From Dimorphilus gyrociliatus (taxonomy: Eukaryota; Annelida; Polychaeta; Dinophilidae), in assembly GCA_904063045.1 (NCBI GenBank), contig CAJFCJ010000019.1, forward strand, positions 1,106,570-1,170,569: a stretch of 64,000 nucleotides of DNA, in the 5' to 3' direction. Shown piece after piece: positions 35,285 through 47,544 of this stretch; position 1 is the stretch's first letter; each line of letters starts with the position of its first letter. The notes under the pieces were generated by a model. It worked only from the letters and a program-made list of their open reading frames with translations, searched no databases and was not told the DNA's origin. Made by a program: the position numbers and the translations under genes.

Positions 35285-37746
35285 TTAATGAGATATGGAG
35301 TTATAACTGAGAAAACGTATAATAAATAGAAAACAACTAGCTTTGATAAGACAGGATTCGGTCTGCGTTGATACATCTCTTAAAGGCTTTCCCGCTTCGA
35401 AAACGTCAGTTGGTGCCGATACCATAGGACCAACTGTTCTTCCTGTTATCGTAAAGTTATCATTGTTTATTGCATCGTCCTTCTTTTTAGAAACTATTGC
35501 GTAAAATTTTGGAATACAAATAAGCGTTAACATTCCGGTAACAGCAACCTGTAAGTGGATCCATCGACACAAATAAATAATGTCTGGACCTCTCTGAAAG
35601 GCTATAAACCTCCTAGATGGACAAAAAGAAAAAGAATTAGTGACATTCTATTTTAATAAAAAAGACAAAATTACTTACTCTATAATTATCATGAAAGTTC
35701 CAAGTATGACGTTATTGTAAATGGACCATGTAATGTATTTACTTTCATTGAAGTGACTCGGTGCTTTCCTAACAATGTAGCACAAATAAACACCCCATAG
35801 AAGGAAACAAAATTCAACTAGAGATGTAAGCATATTATTTGATTACTTGCAAAGCTAATTAAACAGTTGTATTATTTGTTATATTACTACTTACCAACAA
35901 TAGCAATATACTCCCAAAAACCGTAGTCACAACTTTTAAATTTAAGATCTGATGATGTTTTTGACCAAATCACCTCAGGTTTTCCAACCCCTGTCCATAC
36001 TGCTAAAAAGATTGTAGCGAATAGTACAATTGGTATAAACCCTCTTGCCAATTTTCTATCCGATAAATTGAGTTTTTTCGCTGATTTTACAGTAAAAATT
36101 GCAGAGATTCTATAAGAAGTTACATAAACAACATTACATTAATAAACGTACTATTAATATAAATGCATATAACTATATACCTCCAAGTTTTAAGTAGTAA
36201 CGCTCCATAGGCCAGTGCAAATCCGATATGTTCAGTCCACATGGCGGATACACACGTTGCCCATGTTGGTTCGGGATATGTGAAAAGCGTCTAAATTGAC
36301 AGGTTGACGACTATAATTAAAAACTCTAGTAATTTAGGTTAAAGGAAACTTACTGATGTACACATCAAGGCTGACCCAACGGCCATAAAGTGTAAGAAGA
36401 GAGGACTTGCTGATTTTATAGCCTGTAAACATGTATCAACAAAAGCATAATATGTAAAAGATATTCAATAACGGAATATGCTATTATGTATCAAATCATT
36501 ATCTTACCCTTGTATTTCGGAATATGGATATTCCAGCTGATAAACATATGACAGAAGCAAATAAGATGACAACAAGAACAAGAAGAGCTACCCGGATAGG
36601 TAGAACGAAAGAATATAAGCATGGTGAATCATCTATACACGTCTCACAGCCCTCGGCACACTTTTTACATTGAAATTGAGTTATGCTAGTAGCGTTTGCT
36701 AAAGCTTCCTCAATAGACGAACCATTGTAGGATTTAACTGATGCAGAAATATCAGGAAAGTAATAGCCAACGGAACACACGCACTTGTAAGCCCCACGAA
36801 TAAAGCCTTGACCAAGAATTGGAACGCATGTGGTCGACAGAGGACAGTTATGCGTTCCTCTAAAAACGTCCACGGAAGAAGAGGTAGTTCGAGTAGGATT
36901 GTCTTCCAAATCGCACTGGTTAATATCTATATTTGTTAACTCAATATCGATTGTTGCTATTCCCCTAAAAAAGGGTATGTTATTGGGTTTGAAGCCAAAT
37001 ATTGGACTCGAATATGTAACCATCCATATATCACCACCTCCACAATCGTAATACGGAGCTGTCCAGTGCCCATATTCCATGACGGACATGGGCTGGTATA
37101 TTAATTTCTTGGCGCTATGAGATGTTGAATTATGTCTATAAGTTACCTCGTTAACAGAAACTCTAGCCGAAGTCCAATTCTTGAAGCGAAGTGTATGATA
37201 CCATTCTGTGGCGTTACTCAAGTAGTTGTAATTTAATGAAATATCGTGAGCAAAAACTCCTTTCTTCTTGTACGAATAAGGACAAAAAGTTTTAAATTTA
37301 GGATAAACCCATTCTTCAACAGCAATTGCTGAACCAAAAATAGGGCTGTCGTTATCGACGTTGTTCCGAACAAGATCGAATAGAAATTTTTCTGTTGTAT
37401 CTAATTTATTTGAATTGGTTATAACAATCTTTGTTAGCAAATTTGCCATTTTAATAGCGACATGAGCGTACTCGGCCCAGATGCGATGATCAAACGAAAC
37501 AGGTAAAGTTTCTTCGGTACCACCGTTACAAGATGACGTTCGAACACGTTCAACATACTCTAACGCAGTTTTTGCCTTTTGATATCGCTCTATTAAAGGA
37601 ATTGCAAAGGAAAAATATTGGAAAGACGATAGGAGAAATAATATTAAATTTAAGAAGACTCAAAGCTTAAAACTATTACCATCAATAGTTTGCGTTGAAG
37701 ACGAAAGCATCCCTCTAAAAAGCAAAAGGAGCAGTATTCCGTTCAT
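35285..37746 (-). CDS. GPR158/GPR179-like class C GPCR with extracellular Cache domain
   Basis: Plasma-membrane orphan-type class C receptor; human GPR158 has been reported as a metabotropic glycine receptor acting through RGS7-Gbeta5. Exons in gene order: 37746-37680 (signal peptide MNGILLLLLFRGML), 37589-36508, 36422-36354, 36290-36181, 36109-35895, 35817-35679, 35612-35285; 669 residues, phases consistent. The ectodomain carries the Cache-typical YYDCGGGDIWMVTYSSP and IDIELTNIDINQCD, then a Cys-rich EGF-like/stalk region (YKCVCSVGYYFP, CKKCAEGCETC). Seven membrane segments follow across exons 2-7, with YPEPTWATC, AKKLNLSDRKLARGF and FLLWGVYLCYIVRKAPS. The cytoplasmic tail after TM7 is short (about 80 residues), unlike the very long tails of vertebrate GPR158/179. 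An acceptor-like TTTCAG just before the ATG indicates an upstream non-coding exon. Confidence 0.92.
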
Positions 37747-39903
37747 ATCTGAAACAAGGCAGAAATATGATGCGTTACTATCACTTAAGGATTGGATAAG
37801 ATTCTTTATTGTTGGGACATACGTATAAATATATAGATTTGCGTTCTCAGCTATACTTACTTGACATCTACACTACTCACGTACGCTGGATGATGTATAC
37901 ATATACATATATATATATATATATATAATCTATATACCACGCCTCTCTTTGATAATAAAAAAAAAATTAGACTTTTATCTTCCTTTTAAAAGACTATACA
38001 CTTTGAACTATTTAGCGGACTTATAAATTTTTTATATCAGACAAAAGGTTACATATGATAACAAAAGGGAAAAATGTTTCCATCAGAAAGTCTTTTGTTA
38101 CTTTTTAAGATGTAATGAGTCGACTATCTATAATCTCTCTCTAAGTGAATAACTAATGATGAAAATAAGAGAAGCGGTAAACGGAGTATTGAAAATTAGG
38201 AAAGAAGAGGAAAAATGGGACGGGAAAGAAAGGAAAAAGGATAATTAGAGATGGAAAGTAAAAAAGGTGTTAGAGAACACAAGACCTGAAAAATAAGACG
38301 TCAACGGGTATCTGAATATATAGAAATTTATTATATATATATGATAAAGGTTGACGTAGAAAAAGACATTGCTTGTATTTAAAAAAAAGAAAGCTGAAAC
38401 ATCTTTCCTCCACATTTAGAATGGAAGAAATAGGTTATATTTATTTATCAAATATATATATATATATATATTTACATTCATATATAAATATACCCTATAC
38501 ACATATATAGTGAAAGATGGAATGAGAGAAGAATGAAGGTAGACAGGTATTGCACTAGTGTTAAGCTATATACTTGTCATATGCAGTATGGTTTTTGATT
38601 AAACCATGCAATTTTCTGAAAGGGTCACTCTTTTCAAACAAAAAAACTGTATTCTTTAGCAAATAGAAGCATAGTTTTTCTACTTCATATATTGAAAGTA
38701 AAATGGAGTTTTTAGATTATCGTTTAACTATGCTTTTTTTTAAATCATATGTGTTATTTTTTGTTTTATCTAAATAGAACAAATTTTTAAAGCTGTCTCA
38801 TATTATTCCCTCTCTTGTACTTCTGGGTTTCCGGTTTCGGAGTCTCGACGATGTATATTATTTCTCTTCCTCCATTTCTCTCCACTTCTTCCTTCTCTTC
38901 ACGAATAAACGAAGAGATTGCTACTCTCTTTTAAAATTAACAATCATTAAGATAAAGTATATGGATAGGGTTAATAATAAATATTATTTCACTAAATGAA
39001 AGTTATGTTTAATTAATTCCATACTTTTTTTTGTTTAGTTGATTAGAACAGTTGTTATTTATATATGTATATTTGCCAATGGGGATTTTATCGTCCCTTA
39101 GATAGCAATATTAATTCTGTTTTGTACTGGAAACATCTTTTCTCTTATTCAGCACGTATCAATATAGTTTTTTTTTTATGCGCCATTCTTGTCAAAAATT
39201 TGTTATTCATACATCCATTTCTATTCTAGTGTATTTGCAAAGGACATACTTAACATGTATTTCCATTAACGTATTGTGGAATCCTTTTCCAGTTTTAGAT
39301 TTTTCAATTGATAGTATAAATGTCTTTTAGAGATTCTTGATGCATCAAAATGTATAGTAATTGAAAGAATTGTGCGGTCATTTCATTGATAATTAATGAT
39401 AGAAGAGAGGAATAGAGAGATAGATAGAGTGAGAGAGAGAAGAGAAGAGAGAGAAAGAGGCATTTTCCATTTTCTACATCTCTGCGAATAGCTATTGTTT
39501 ATCAACGTAGGTAAAGTATTATAATAATAACAGTAATAATATTACAATTGGTAAAAGGAAAGAAAATATATTTGTTTCCTCATAACCAAAGTACAAATCC
39601 TATGAACCGTATGCAATATACACAGTATATACTGTTTATACATACATATTATAGATATTTATCGAAAACATTTGTTCTTACCCTATAAACTATTAGCAAC
39701 GATGCGTAACAAGTCAAACATTTACTTCTTTTATCATCAAAAGATAAGAAATTATTAAATACTTGAAAATTAATATAACAAAAAAAATAACTTACTCAGC
39801 AACCAAGATCTATAAAAAAAAGTAAATTATTGTGGTAAAACTTTATGGAAAGACGAGTGTCAATGGCGGCTCACAGGCAAGTGACTTTCCTGTTTGCTCT
39901 TAA
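37747..39903. other. Intergenic/5' region of the GPR158-like gene
   Basis: (TA)n at 37904-37925 and 38452-38470; (GA)-rich at 39405-39460. No supported coding exon. A plus-strand ATGGCGGC at 39864 resembles a YY1/start context and opens a 26-codon reading frame only. Confidence 0.35.
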
Positions 39904-40405
39904 TTACATGCCTAAGGACTTGAGTTGTAAAGAATCAAGCTGAAACAGTACGTACAGAGATACAAATCATTTCAAATGTATATGCTTGTAACTACACAGT
40001 TTGTTAATAATTTACTCATTCACCTTTCCTTAATTAATAATGATAACTAATATTATTAGTTTCTGTTGCCAAATATATAAAATGTATTCATTGTTACTTC
40101 CATCGTTCTTTTTCACTTTACCTCTCCTAAAAAACCAATAACATCTTTTACATCTTTTTGTTTTCACTTATTTTTATATAAACAGTCTTTAATGCCTCTT
40201 ATAGAAATACAATACAATACGCTTTTTAGAAATTAACAAAGTTTTCATATTCCATTGAATATCTTACAAACAAATCACAACCTTCCTTTTTCCAAGTATC
40301 AATGCGACGATCTATGAGACCGGTACAGAAGATGTCCGTGATAATCTATAACCAGATATAAACTGTATTAAGTACATATTGACAACTTTCTACCCGGTTG
40401 CACAT
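39904..40405 (-). CDS. Candidate spliced microprotein, 41 aa
   Basis: Not recognised. Three minus-strand pieces fit GT-AG consensus and phase 0: 40405-40394 (ATG, MCNR, GTAGAA donor), 40345-40268 (acceptor GGTTATAG, donor GTAAGA), 39939-39904 (acceptor GTTTCAG, stop TAA). The middle exon is open in only one frame (IITDIFCTGLIDRRIDTW) and is less AT-biased than its surroundings. The product would have three cysteines and no signal peptide. Alternatively these are non-coding 5' exons of the GPR158-like gene. The middle exon is the best supported part. Confidence 0.3.
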
Positions 40406-41137
40406 ATATTCTAACGTACAGAAAAAAATTATTTACTTATCTACTATTACTTATTACCCTCTTAATATTACTAATTATTCATTTACATTATTTCAAGATA
40501 TATTAAGCCTACTTGTAATTCCGGAAATATGATTATAGGCCAATGACAAAATCAAATTTATACTTAGGGTAATTTAAGAATATGTTTCTTTTTTCTCAGT
40601 ATAACAAGTATTTTTTATTTGCACTTTACACAAAGAGTATCAGTTCGAAGCGTAAAAGAAATCCTTTTATTCTATTCGCTTTCTATTTTTATATATATTC
40701 TTAAACTAAGTTTATTCTCTTTTCGATTTGGCCTAAGAAACTAAGGGAAGAATGAATGAAATCAAAAAGAAAAGAATTTTTAATTTTGATTTTTTTTAAA
40801 AAAAAAAAAGATATTAATAGCGTTTTCATATAGATACTGTATATATATATACTAATATATATGCTCTGTATATGCGAATAGTATAAAGTTTCAAAACCTA
40901 AATTTAATTAAGAAAGAATTAGGGATGTAATTAATTAAGTAAACGATAATTAGATGTAAACTTTTGATTTGTTAGTCGACTTTTTCCCAACGATTTAAGT
41001 GATTAAAGCGCAAAAACTGTTAAAACAATTACATAATATATGAAAATTACAAAAGGGGCGAGAGAAGAAGGAAAAACACTCTCAAAGGATAATTGATACA
41101 CTATTTTAGTTTATGTTTTATTCCTACATTCTATTTA
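40406..41137. other. Intergenic, AT-rich
   Basis: 3' flank of the 996-residue ORF. No gene or array apart from short TA runs at 40838-40862. Confidence 0.4.
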
Positions 41138-44128
41138 TCATTTTTCTTTGATATTATTATGTCTTTCTTCTTCAAGTGTGTCTGCCATACTTCCGGTTGT
41201 TATAGGCTGTTCATTTTCTGTTAATATGACATTAATGTTTGAATTATTTTGATCCCACAACCAATTTTCAATTTTTTTGGATCTTTTATGCATAAATTTA
41301 ATTTTCATATGAATTAATTGCTTTTTAATAGTTTCTAGTTCGTCTAATATTTTCTCCTCTTTTCCCGTTGATCTTCTCTTTTTCTCCTCTTTCCGACATT
41401 CGTTCAAGATTTTCCGCCAAAATTTTTTACCGTTTGACATCCGACAAGCTAAAGGACGTTGAAAGCGAATATGATTCGGGTTTGTGCAAAGATACTGCTG
41501 ATGATTTAGATAGGTTTCATTTTGATTAAATTGACGATTTTGCGATTCAGTATCGTTTAACTGATGAATAGCTGGCGGTTGTGTGGGTTTTAAATCAACG
41601 ACACGTGGTTTAATTGTTTCTCCACCGTCAGTTTCCTGTTTAACAATTATTTCTATCTTTGTTGGAGAAATGTCAAGTTGACGCTGATGTTGATAACATT
41701 TACATTTACTTCGACAGTGCCTTTTTTTCATACAGTTCGCTTCTGCTTGATCAATCAAATTTTGTATAAAAGAGGCGGTAACTTTAGGGCTATTTTCTAC
41801 CTCTTCTGTAGCGTTTTCTCGATTCAAGTGTGAACTTTGCTCTTCTTCTTCGTCTAATACCTGCTTTCCGTTATTTAAATAATGCTTCTTAGCTTCTAAT
41901 CTATTCATAACGTGACGAACAATTCCATCTTCCTCTAGTTGATAAGCTTCGGGAGATTTAAGTGTTGATTTGACATCATCGAAAATTCTATTTAGCACCT
42001 CTTTTATTCTATTGTTTCCATCTGTCGTTTTGTTAGACGCATGCTTAATAGACGGTGACCTAAGCTCATTTAGCTTAATATTTGAATCCATTTCGTATTG
42101 CTCGTCCGAACTCAGAGCTCGATTTTGAAATTGAGAGAATTTCTGAAAAGATTTCACTTTATAAATATCAAGAGAGTCTATTACTTTTGGCCAATGAATT
42201 TTTGATATACTAGACGATTTATTCTTATTAATTAAATTTGGTTGTTGAGTCCAAACTGATTCTAAATCAACGAGAGGACCAATAATAAGATCTTTCACTT
42301 TCGTTGGCTGATAATTAGAGGGTTGGATTTCTTCTTCTCGAGTTGAAGTACAACGTGATAATCTCCTTTTTGCCTCCTGGGCGGCAACTTTTGTTAGTAT
42401 TTCTTCGTCTTGCTTATAATCTGTTTTTGTCTCAACGGGTGCAATAATCTCTTCAACAAAGCCCGATCTAGAGGGTTTAATACTAAATTCGTCCTTTGAG
42501 CTATTGGGTTGAGGATCACTACTATTCACTTTATTGTTATTATTGTTTTGACCATATTGAAATAAATCATTCAAACTTCTAATTGACTCGAGTATCTCAC
42601 TCTCTTGAATAAAATCTTTTTGATTTACTGCTCTTAACTGATTAGGTACTTGCAATAAATCAATTGTACCATTCCAGGGTTCATCTCCACTATAACGCCA
42701 TCTTCTGGATTTCATCACCTCGTCAAACGATGAATTTTTCGGGCACCTTTCCCGTCTACGTTGCCTAACCGATTTGCATAGAGAACGTAATCGTTGATGA
42801 TTATTGCTGCAGGTGTTAGCAGGTGTCAGCAGCCATTCTAAAGTCATTTGTTGTTTATGATTACGATTACGATTATGATTATGACCGCGATTATTGCTAT
42901 TGTTATTGTTCGGGTTAATATTCTTTAATCGTTCAATAAAATTCCTTAGAGCCGTTGATAGGTACGCGTCATTCATTCGTCTTTTAAGTAAATTAAACCG
43001 AAAAGGGACGCTATACAAGCGATTTTCTTTTTCCATTGAGGGAAACCAATTACAACGATATATTGGATGTTCTGTTGATTGTTTGTACTTCATCTTTCTG
43101 GGCAGTAAATCTTTAAAAATTCGTTTCCTACTACTTATTTTTCGTTGATTTTGATTGGTTAGTTTGTCAATTTTGCCGTCGGCGGATGTATTAAGTTCCG
43201 TCGAGCTAATTTGACTGCTAGTCGATATGCCAGAATGCGAACGATGTCGTTTCACATAATTTCCTGCTTTGTGTTCACTAGACAAACATTCATACGTCTC
43301 GATTTCCTTTGAACAAATTTCCGTGCATGTGTAGCCACACCGTTCGCAATTTTTCAATTCATCCTCCGAATTCCAGATAAAGTTTACATCTCTTGCGTCA
43401 TCACCTTTAGCCTTCTCTCTCATATTCTTTTCATTCCGTTTACGCATTTTATTAAAATAATCTGGTTTTTGGTCGCCTTGAGCGTTTTCTTCCAATAGAG
43501 TTTGCGTGTATTTGTTCAATTTCCTTTGAATAGCTCGCTCAGGAACTTTATGCTCAATTTTATCTTTCGACGATCTTGCAATAACAGTTAAATGATCTAA
43601 TAATTCTTTAGCTATTTCTCTAGTAATCTTTCCATTATCTTTATTTAAATTTAAACAACCCTCCAAATCTGTTTTCTTCTGAAATTCTTTAATTATTCGA
43701 TCGGTGGTTACATCATTCAATTCTTTACAGGTGAGAATAACTAGAGGATAAAGATTACTTTCCCGCCGAGGCTTACCCAGGGCAATCGCTCTATTCGGTT
43801 GATTAACCTTCAATAAGTTCTCCCATGACTTAGCCGCCTTCGTTCGTGGCGAAGTTTGTTTATGTTTGAATTGTTTGTTGAATAATTTATCAACACAATA
43901 TGTCGAGGCGAGTGGGCAGTTAACAGTTCCAAGAGTTCTATCCTTAGTTGGATTTGTCTCTTTAGTCCTAATCAAATTGGATATGTTGCTATAACCCCGT
44001 TCCCTTATGGGTATATATTTCTTATTTTCCTTATAAATTTGTGGGTCATAGGCCTTAGTATAAGCACAATTAAATGGTTGTTTACGATTTTTTCTCCAAT
44101 TAGTACGGGCAATCTTACGTAACATCAT
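41138..44128 (-). CDS. Orphan intronless 996-aa hydrophilic protein
   Basis: Not recognised. A single uninterrupted frame of 996 codons in AT-rich DNA is far beyond chance. ATG 44128 follows an in-frame TAA four codons earlier in the sense direction. The N-terminus is very basic (MMLRKIARTNWRKNRKQP). A Cys cluster, CERCGYTCTEICSKEIETYEC, near residue 260 could bind metal. There are Asn/His/Arg low-complexity runs (about 405-425) and Asn runs near 530. A second His/Cys-rich patch (KKRHCRSKCKCYQHQRQ) lies near 815. A Lys/Glu-rich helical segment (about 915-955) may form a coiled coil. No signal peptide or membrane segment, so it is probably nuclear or cytoskeletal. A TGACGTCA site lies 270 bp upstream. 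The intronless structure is unusual next to multi-exon neighbours and could mean retroposition or a fast-evolving lineage gene. Confidence 0.8.
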   Translation of the reverse strand: MMLRKIARTNWRKNRKQPFNCAYTKAYDPQIYKENKKYIPIRERGYSNISNLIRTKETNPTKDRTLGTVNCPLASTYCVDKLFNKQFKHKQTSPRTKAAKSWENLLKVNQPNRAIALGKPRRESNLYPLVILTCKELNDVTTDRIIKEFQKKTDLEGCLNLNKDNGKITREIAKELLDHLTVIARSSKDKIEHKVPERAIQRKLNKYTQTLLEENAQGDQKPDYFNKMRKRNEKNMREKAKGDDARDVNFIWNSEDELKNCERCGYTCTEICSKEIETYECLSSEHKAGNYVKRHRSHSGISTSSQISSTELNTSADGKIDKLTNQNQRKISSRKRIFKDLLPRKMKYKQSTEHPIYRCNWFPSMEKENRLYSVPFRFNLLKRRMNDAYLSTALRNFIERLKNINPNNNNSNNRGHNHNRNRNHKQQMTLEWLLTPANTCSNNHQRLRSLCKSVRQRRRERCPKNSSFDEVMKSRRWRYSGDEPWNGTIDLLQVPNQLRAVNQKDFIQESEILESIRSLNDLFQYGQNNNNNKVNSSDPQPNSSKDEFSIKPSRSGFVEEIIAPVETKTDYKQDEEILTKVAAQEAKRRLSRCTSTREEEIQPSNYQPTKVKDLIIGPLVDLESVWTQQPNLINKNKSSSISKIHWPKVIDSLDIYKVKSFQKFSQFQNRALSSDEQYEMDSNIKLNELRSPSIKHASNKTTDGNNRIKEVLNRIFDDVKSTLKSPEAYQLEEDGIVRHVMNRLEAKKHYLNNGKQVLDEEEEQSSHLNRENATEEVENSPKVTASFIQNLIDQAEANCMKKRHCRSKCKCYQHQRQLDISPTKIEIIVKQETDGGETIKPRVVDLKPTQPPAIHQLNDTESQNRQFNQNETYLNHQQYLCTNPNHIRFQRPLACRMSNGKKFWRKILNECRKEEKKRRSTGKEEKILDELETIKKQLIHMKIKFMHKRSKKIENWLWDQNNSNINVILTENEQPITTGSMADTLEEERHNNIKEK

Positions 44129-44399
44129 TAATTATTTAGGTATATACATTATCTTTTATGTTGTATCAAAGTTTACACAATTATTCACATACTTAGATAT
44201 TCAAATATGTATTTATATTCCTTTTTAAAAGTATTATTGATTTGTCTTTTTTTTTTTTTATTCAAAATCTTCACCAAAGAATTGTTTCTTTTCATTCTCT
44301 CTTTTAAATAAATCGCCCCATTTCTTTGTCCTTTTATTCGCTTTTTACTCCGGCTTCGTTAAGTACTGCAGAAAAAAACCCTCTCGGGCTTTATTTTTA

Positions 44400-44407
44400 T
44401 GACGTCA
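44400..44407. promoter_or_regulatory. CRE palindrome TGACGTCA
   Basis: A perfect CREB/ATF site about 270 bp upstream of the 996-residue ORF, in a pyrimidine-rich upstream region. Confidence 0.4.
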
Positions 44408-47400
44408 TTCAGATTTAACTTCTTTTCTTTGCTGACCTCGTATAAGCGTAGAACGAGTAAATATAACTTTTCCCCTCTTCTGACTAATCCGCCATTGTCC
44501 ACCACTTCCTTCTTCACCTTTTATCACCCCCTATTCCTTTCGTGGTCGGCTAACGTTAAATTCAAGATGTCCTCGATAAATTAAGCGGGTCAACGTCGAT
44601 TTTTATTGATCAGCCTTGATTTTTTATTGGTTCTTACTTTTAGGTTTGTCGACCTATTCGGAAGTGCACAACTCTAATGTCTGTGTTTTTGTTAAGTCGA
44701 TAGATCTCTCAGTCATCCTTTAAGAGTTTATGAAACGGATGACAGATGGTGTAACACACATTATTTAAAGAAGAAACTTATATTACATTTGTAGACGACT
44801 TACAGATGGCGTCACTATTACAGCAAAGGATTAGACGTCGATATTCATGATTGAACACCAGCGTTCGTTATAATTGAACGCCCTTCCTCCTTATTCTCCT
44901 TTTCAACTTTCTCTTTCTTTCTTTCTATCAGATTATTTACCGATAGTATTTTCTTATATTCAGAGTGTATGTTTTCTACCCATTCTACAACTAATTACTA
45001 CTAAAGCCTTTGAAAGAAAAAGCTGATAGTATTGTAAAATAAGCATATGAATCTCTTTCTCAGTACTACCATTCAATGTGGTCATAGAATTTGTAAAAAT
45101 TTTTGATGCGGGATTACCATTTCTTACTAAGGTGAATAATACGACTATTTAACAACTAATTTAATAGAAATTATGCCCCACTGAATCCTTTATACGCTAA
45201 TCGTTCACCATTTGGAAAATGTAGTTGTCCGGAAGTGTTCTAGAAGGCTGCTATTTTCCCGCCTTTGCCCGAAGCGAAGCGAATTGCGCTAATCCAATTC
45301 GAACAGTTGCCCGCTTTGTAAAACTGTTGCTTTGAACGTGAAACTTTGAATGAAAAAACAACAAGCGTCGCATTGTACAGTAAAGCATTATACATGTGAG
45401 CAAACATATACCGCAATAGGAGTCGCGGCCATCTGTAAAATTCGATTTCCTTTATAGCTTCATACTGCAAAGAGTAGCGTATGAATAAAAAAAAATGAAA
45501 AAAAAAGAGTATATACTAAGAGTGGTATTAGAGTAACACAGTAAAAGATTGAATATAACTGAAGTAATCCGTTTATGGCGAGTGGACATTTTGTTTACAA
45601 AGGCCTAAGCTTAGAGTTTGTCTATAGGTTGAGTAAAGCAAACGGGTGGCCGAGTTCTTATGAAATGAAGTGTGAACGTTGAACACCTGCGACGCGAGCA
45701 CCTAAATCCTTACCCTACGGCCATTTTCTGAATGCAAAAAAAAAGAGAGCAGTGCGTTAAATACTGTCGATAATTATTCGTAAGAAACCTGCATACAGTG
45801 TCTGTTGACCGAGGCTATAGCTCATACAAACAAGAGCTTGAATAGAAACTCAAACAATCGTCTTCATAATGTACGCGTTTGATTGTAAGGAAAATTACAT
45901 TGCTAATATTTGCAATTTGTTGGCGCGGTAAATTTACACTGTCTTTATAGTACGATGATGCGTTTGTCAACAGTTTGACGCTAATTAAATGAGCCGGCGG
46001 ACGATTAAAGACGACTCGTGCCGATTTCAATCCGTTGTTACACGTTTTAGGCGCCGTTAGTTTTTATTATAAGCCAAGTCTCGGCTTGAACGACAATTAT
46101 TATTGTGAGAGCCCATATCTTTTCGCTCTTAATACGACTGCTCTGACCTTAATCCTTAATTCGCTTTTATTTTTTTTTCACATATAAAAAAAGATATCGG
46201 TTAGGTACTTTATTTCTTTATTATTCTATTAATTCCTCAGATATTGTCCTTTTCTCTGTCTTTCTCCGTTTTCTCACTCCTTTTCATTATAAATTATATA
46301 TACACCTACTTTTTATTATTCAATTTTTTTCTTCTTACCAGTTTTTCCATAAATATTTTATGCATTCCTCTTAATCGATTTTTATTCTTTGAATAGACGA
46401 AAAAAATGAGAATCTTAGCAAAAAAAAAATAACGCAACAAACTTCTTTAAAAAAGCCGCTAGGAATTCATTCCCGCCCCTAGCCTCTCCTCGCATCCTTC
46501 TTTGGCCAGCCAGGCATGAAAGCCGCACTCTAACCGCCTTTCAAACGTACTATTTTCCAAATTGTTTGCATTTCTTATCAAATCATTGGACCTTAGGTGA
46601 GCCACACAGATTCTTTTTATTGCCGCTATTGTACTCTTAATAGGCCTGAACCTTAAGAACATCTCTACAATTATTTGATGTGGCGATTTTAACACGTTAA
46701 TCTTCTCAAAGGAAAAAGAATGAATAAAGTGGAGAGGGAGGAAGAGAAAAGAGAGTTTATCAAAGTAAAAATGTTTAAGGAACAGATATATATATACAGA
46801 GTACATATTTTTTATTTATATACAGTATATAAGTCTCTTTTTATGTATATTTATACATCTAATATCTTATAGCAAACCTTAAATATCTATTGTAAAAATT
46901 TACTTAATCGTTACAAATACAACAAACACAGAGTATACTGTGTTTATTAAGAATATTGAGAGTATAGTAAACTATTTATTGTTTTTAAATAAATGTAATT
47001 GTATTTGTTGTTGTTATTGTTATTGTTGTTATTTTGTTTTTTTCTTTCAAGTATATTTATATATGTAACCAATGTAATTAACTAGTATTTGTTATACATA
47101 ATAAATAGTTATATGGCTGACGTTAAAATCTTGTTATTATGATTGTAGTGATCGTATAACAATGTTCCCATTTAATATCAATTTGTATACGTCAAAATCG
47201 TTCAAACGAGGAAATAGGCGGATTTGTAAAATTTTACGACTGTACACATTGCGGCGATTAGAAAAGCGAAACGGCGTCAATTGGTTCGACTCTGTATATA
47301 AGTAAATGAGGCGTAATTTACAAATAAAGAATTGTGAAGGTTCTGTTTGCCTGAGCTAAACAGCATTCTCCGTCGCCTCCATACAACAAGTAAATTCGAA

Positions 47401-47410
47401 TGTCAACAAA
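44408..47410. other. Intergenic between orphan ORF and FoxA region
   Basis: No supported gene. CpG-containing patches at 45180-46130 may be promoter or enhancer DNA; 46790-47060 is AT-rich. Open stretches at 45240-45470 and 46459-46806 (-) lack motifs. Confidence 0.4.
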
Positions 47411-47544
47411 ATGTTCGAACGTAGCGGGAGCGAACAAATAAACAACGTTCATTCGGCGGCGAGGAGGCAGAGCAAAAGCTTCTTCCTTGAGACACACCAA
47501 TATCTTGTGACTATTGATCGCCTTCGATTTTTATATGTCGTCAG
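47411..47544 (+). other. Candidate upstream exon of FoxA
   Basis: An open piece starting at ATG 47411 (MFERSGSEQI...) ends in CGTCAG before GTGAGC, a strong donor, in phase 2. The FoxA ATG at 48847 is preceded by CCTATAG and one base A, so splicing would give AGA-ATG in frame and lengthen FoxA by 45 residues. It may equally be a 5'UTR exon whose frame is open by chance. Confidence 0.3.

Noticed and set aside
39790-39815. 14-nt minus-strand microexon between TTTATAG and GTAAGT
   Set aside because: Too short to support, and not needed for any reading frame found.
45240-45470. 76-residue minus-strand ORF with acceptor-like TTTGCAG before it
   Set aside because: No recognisable domain and no partner exon found.
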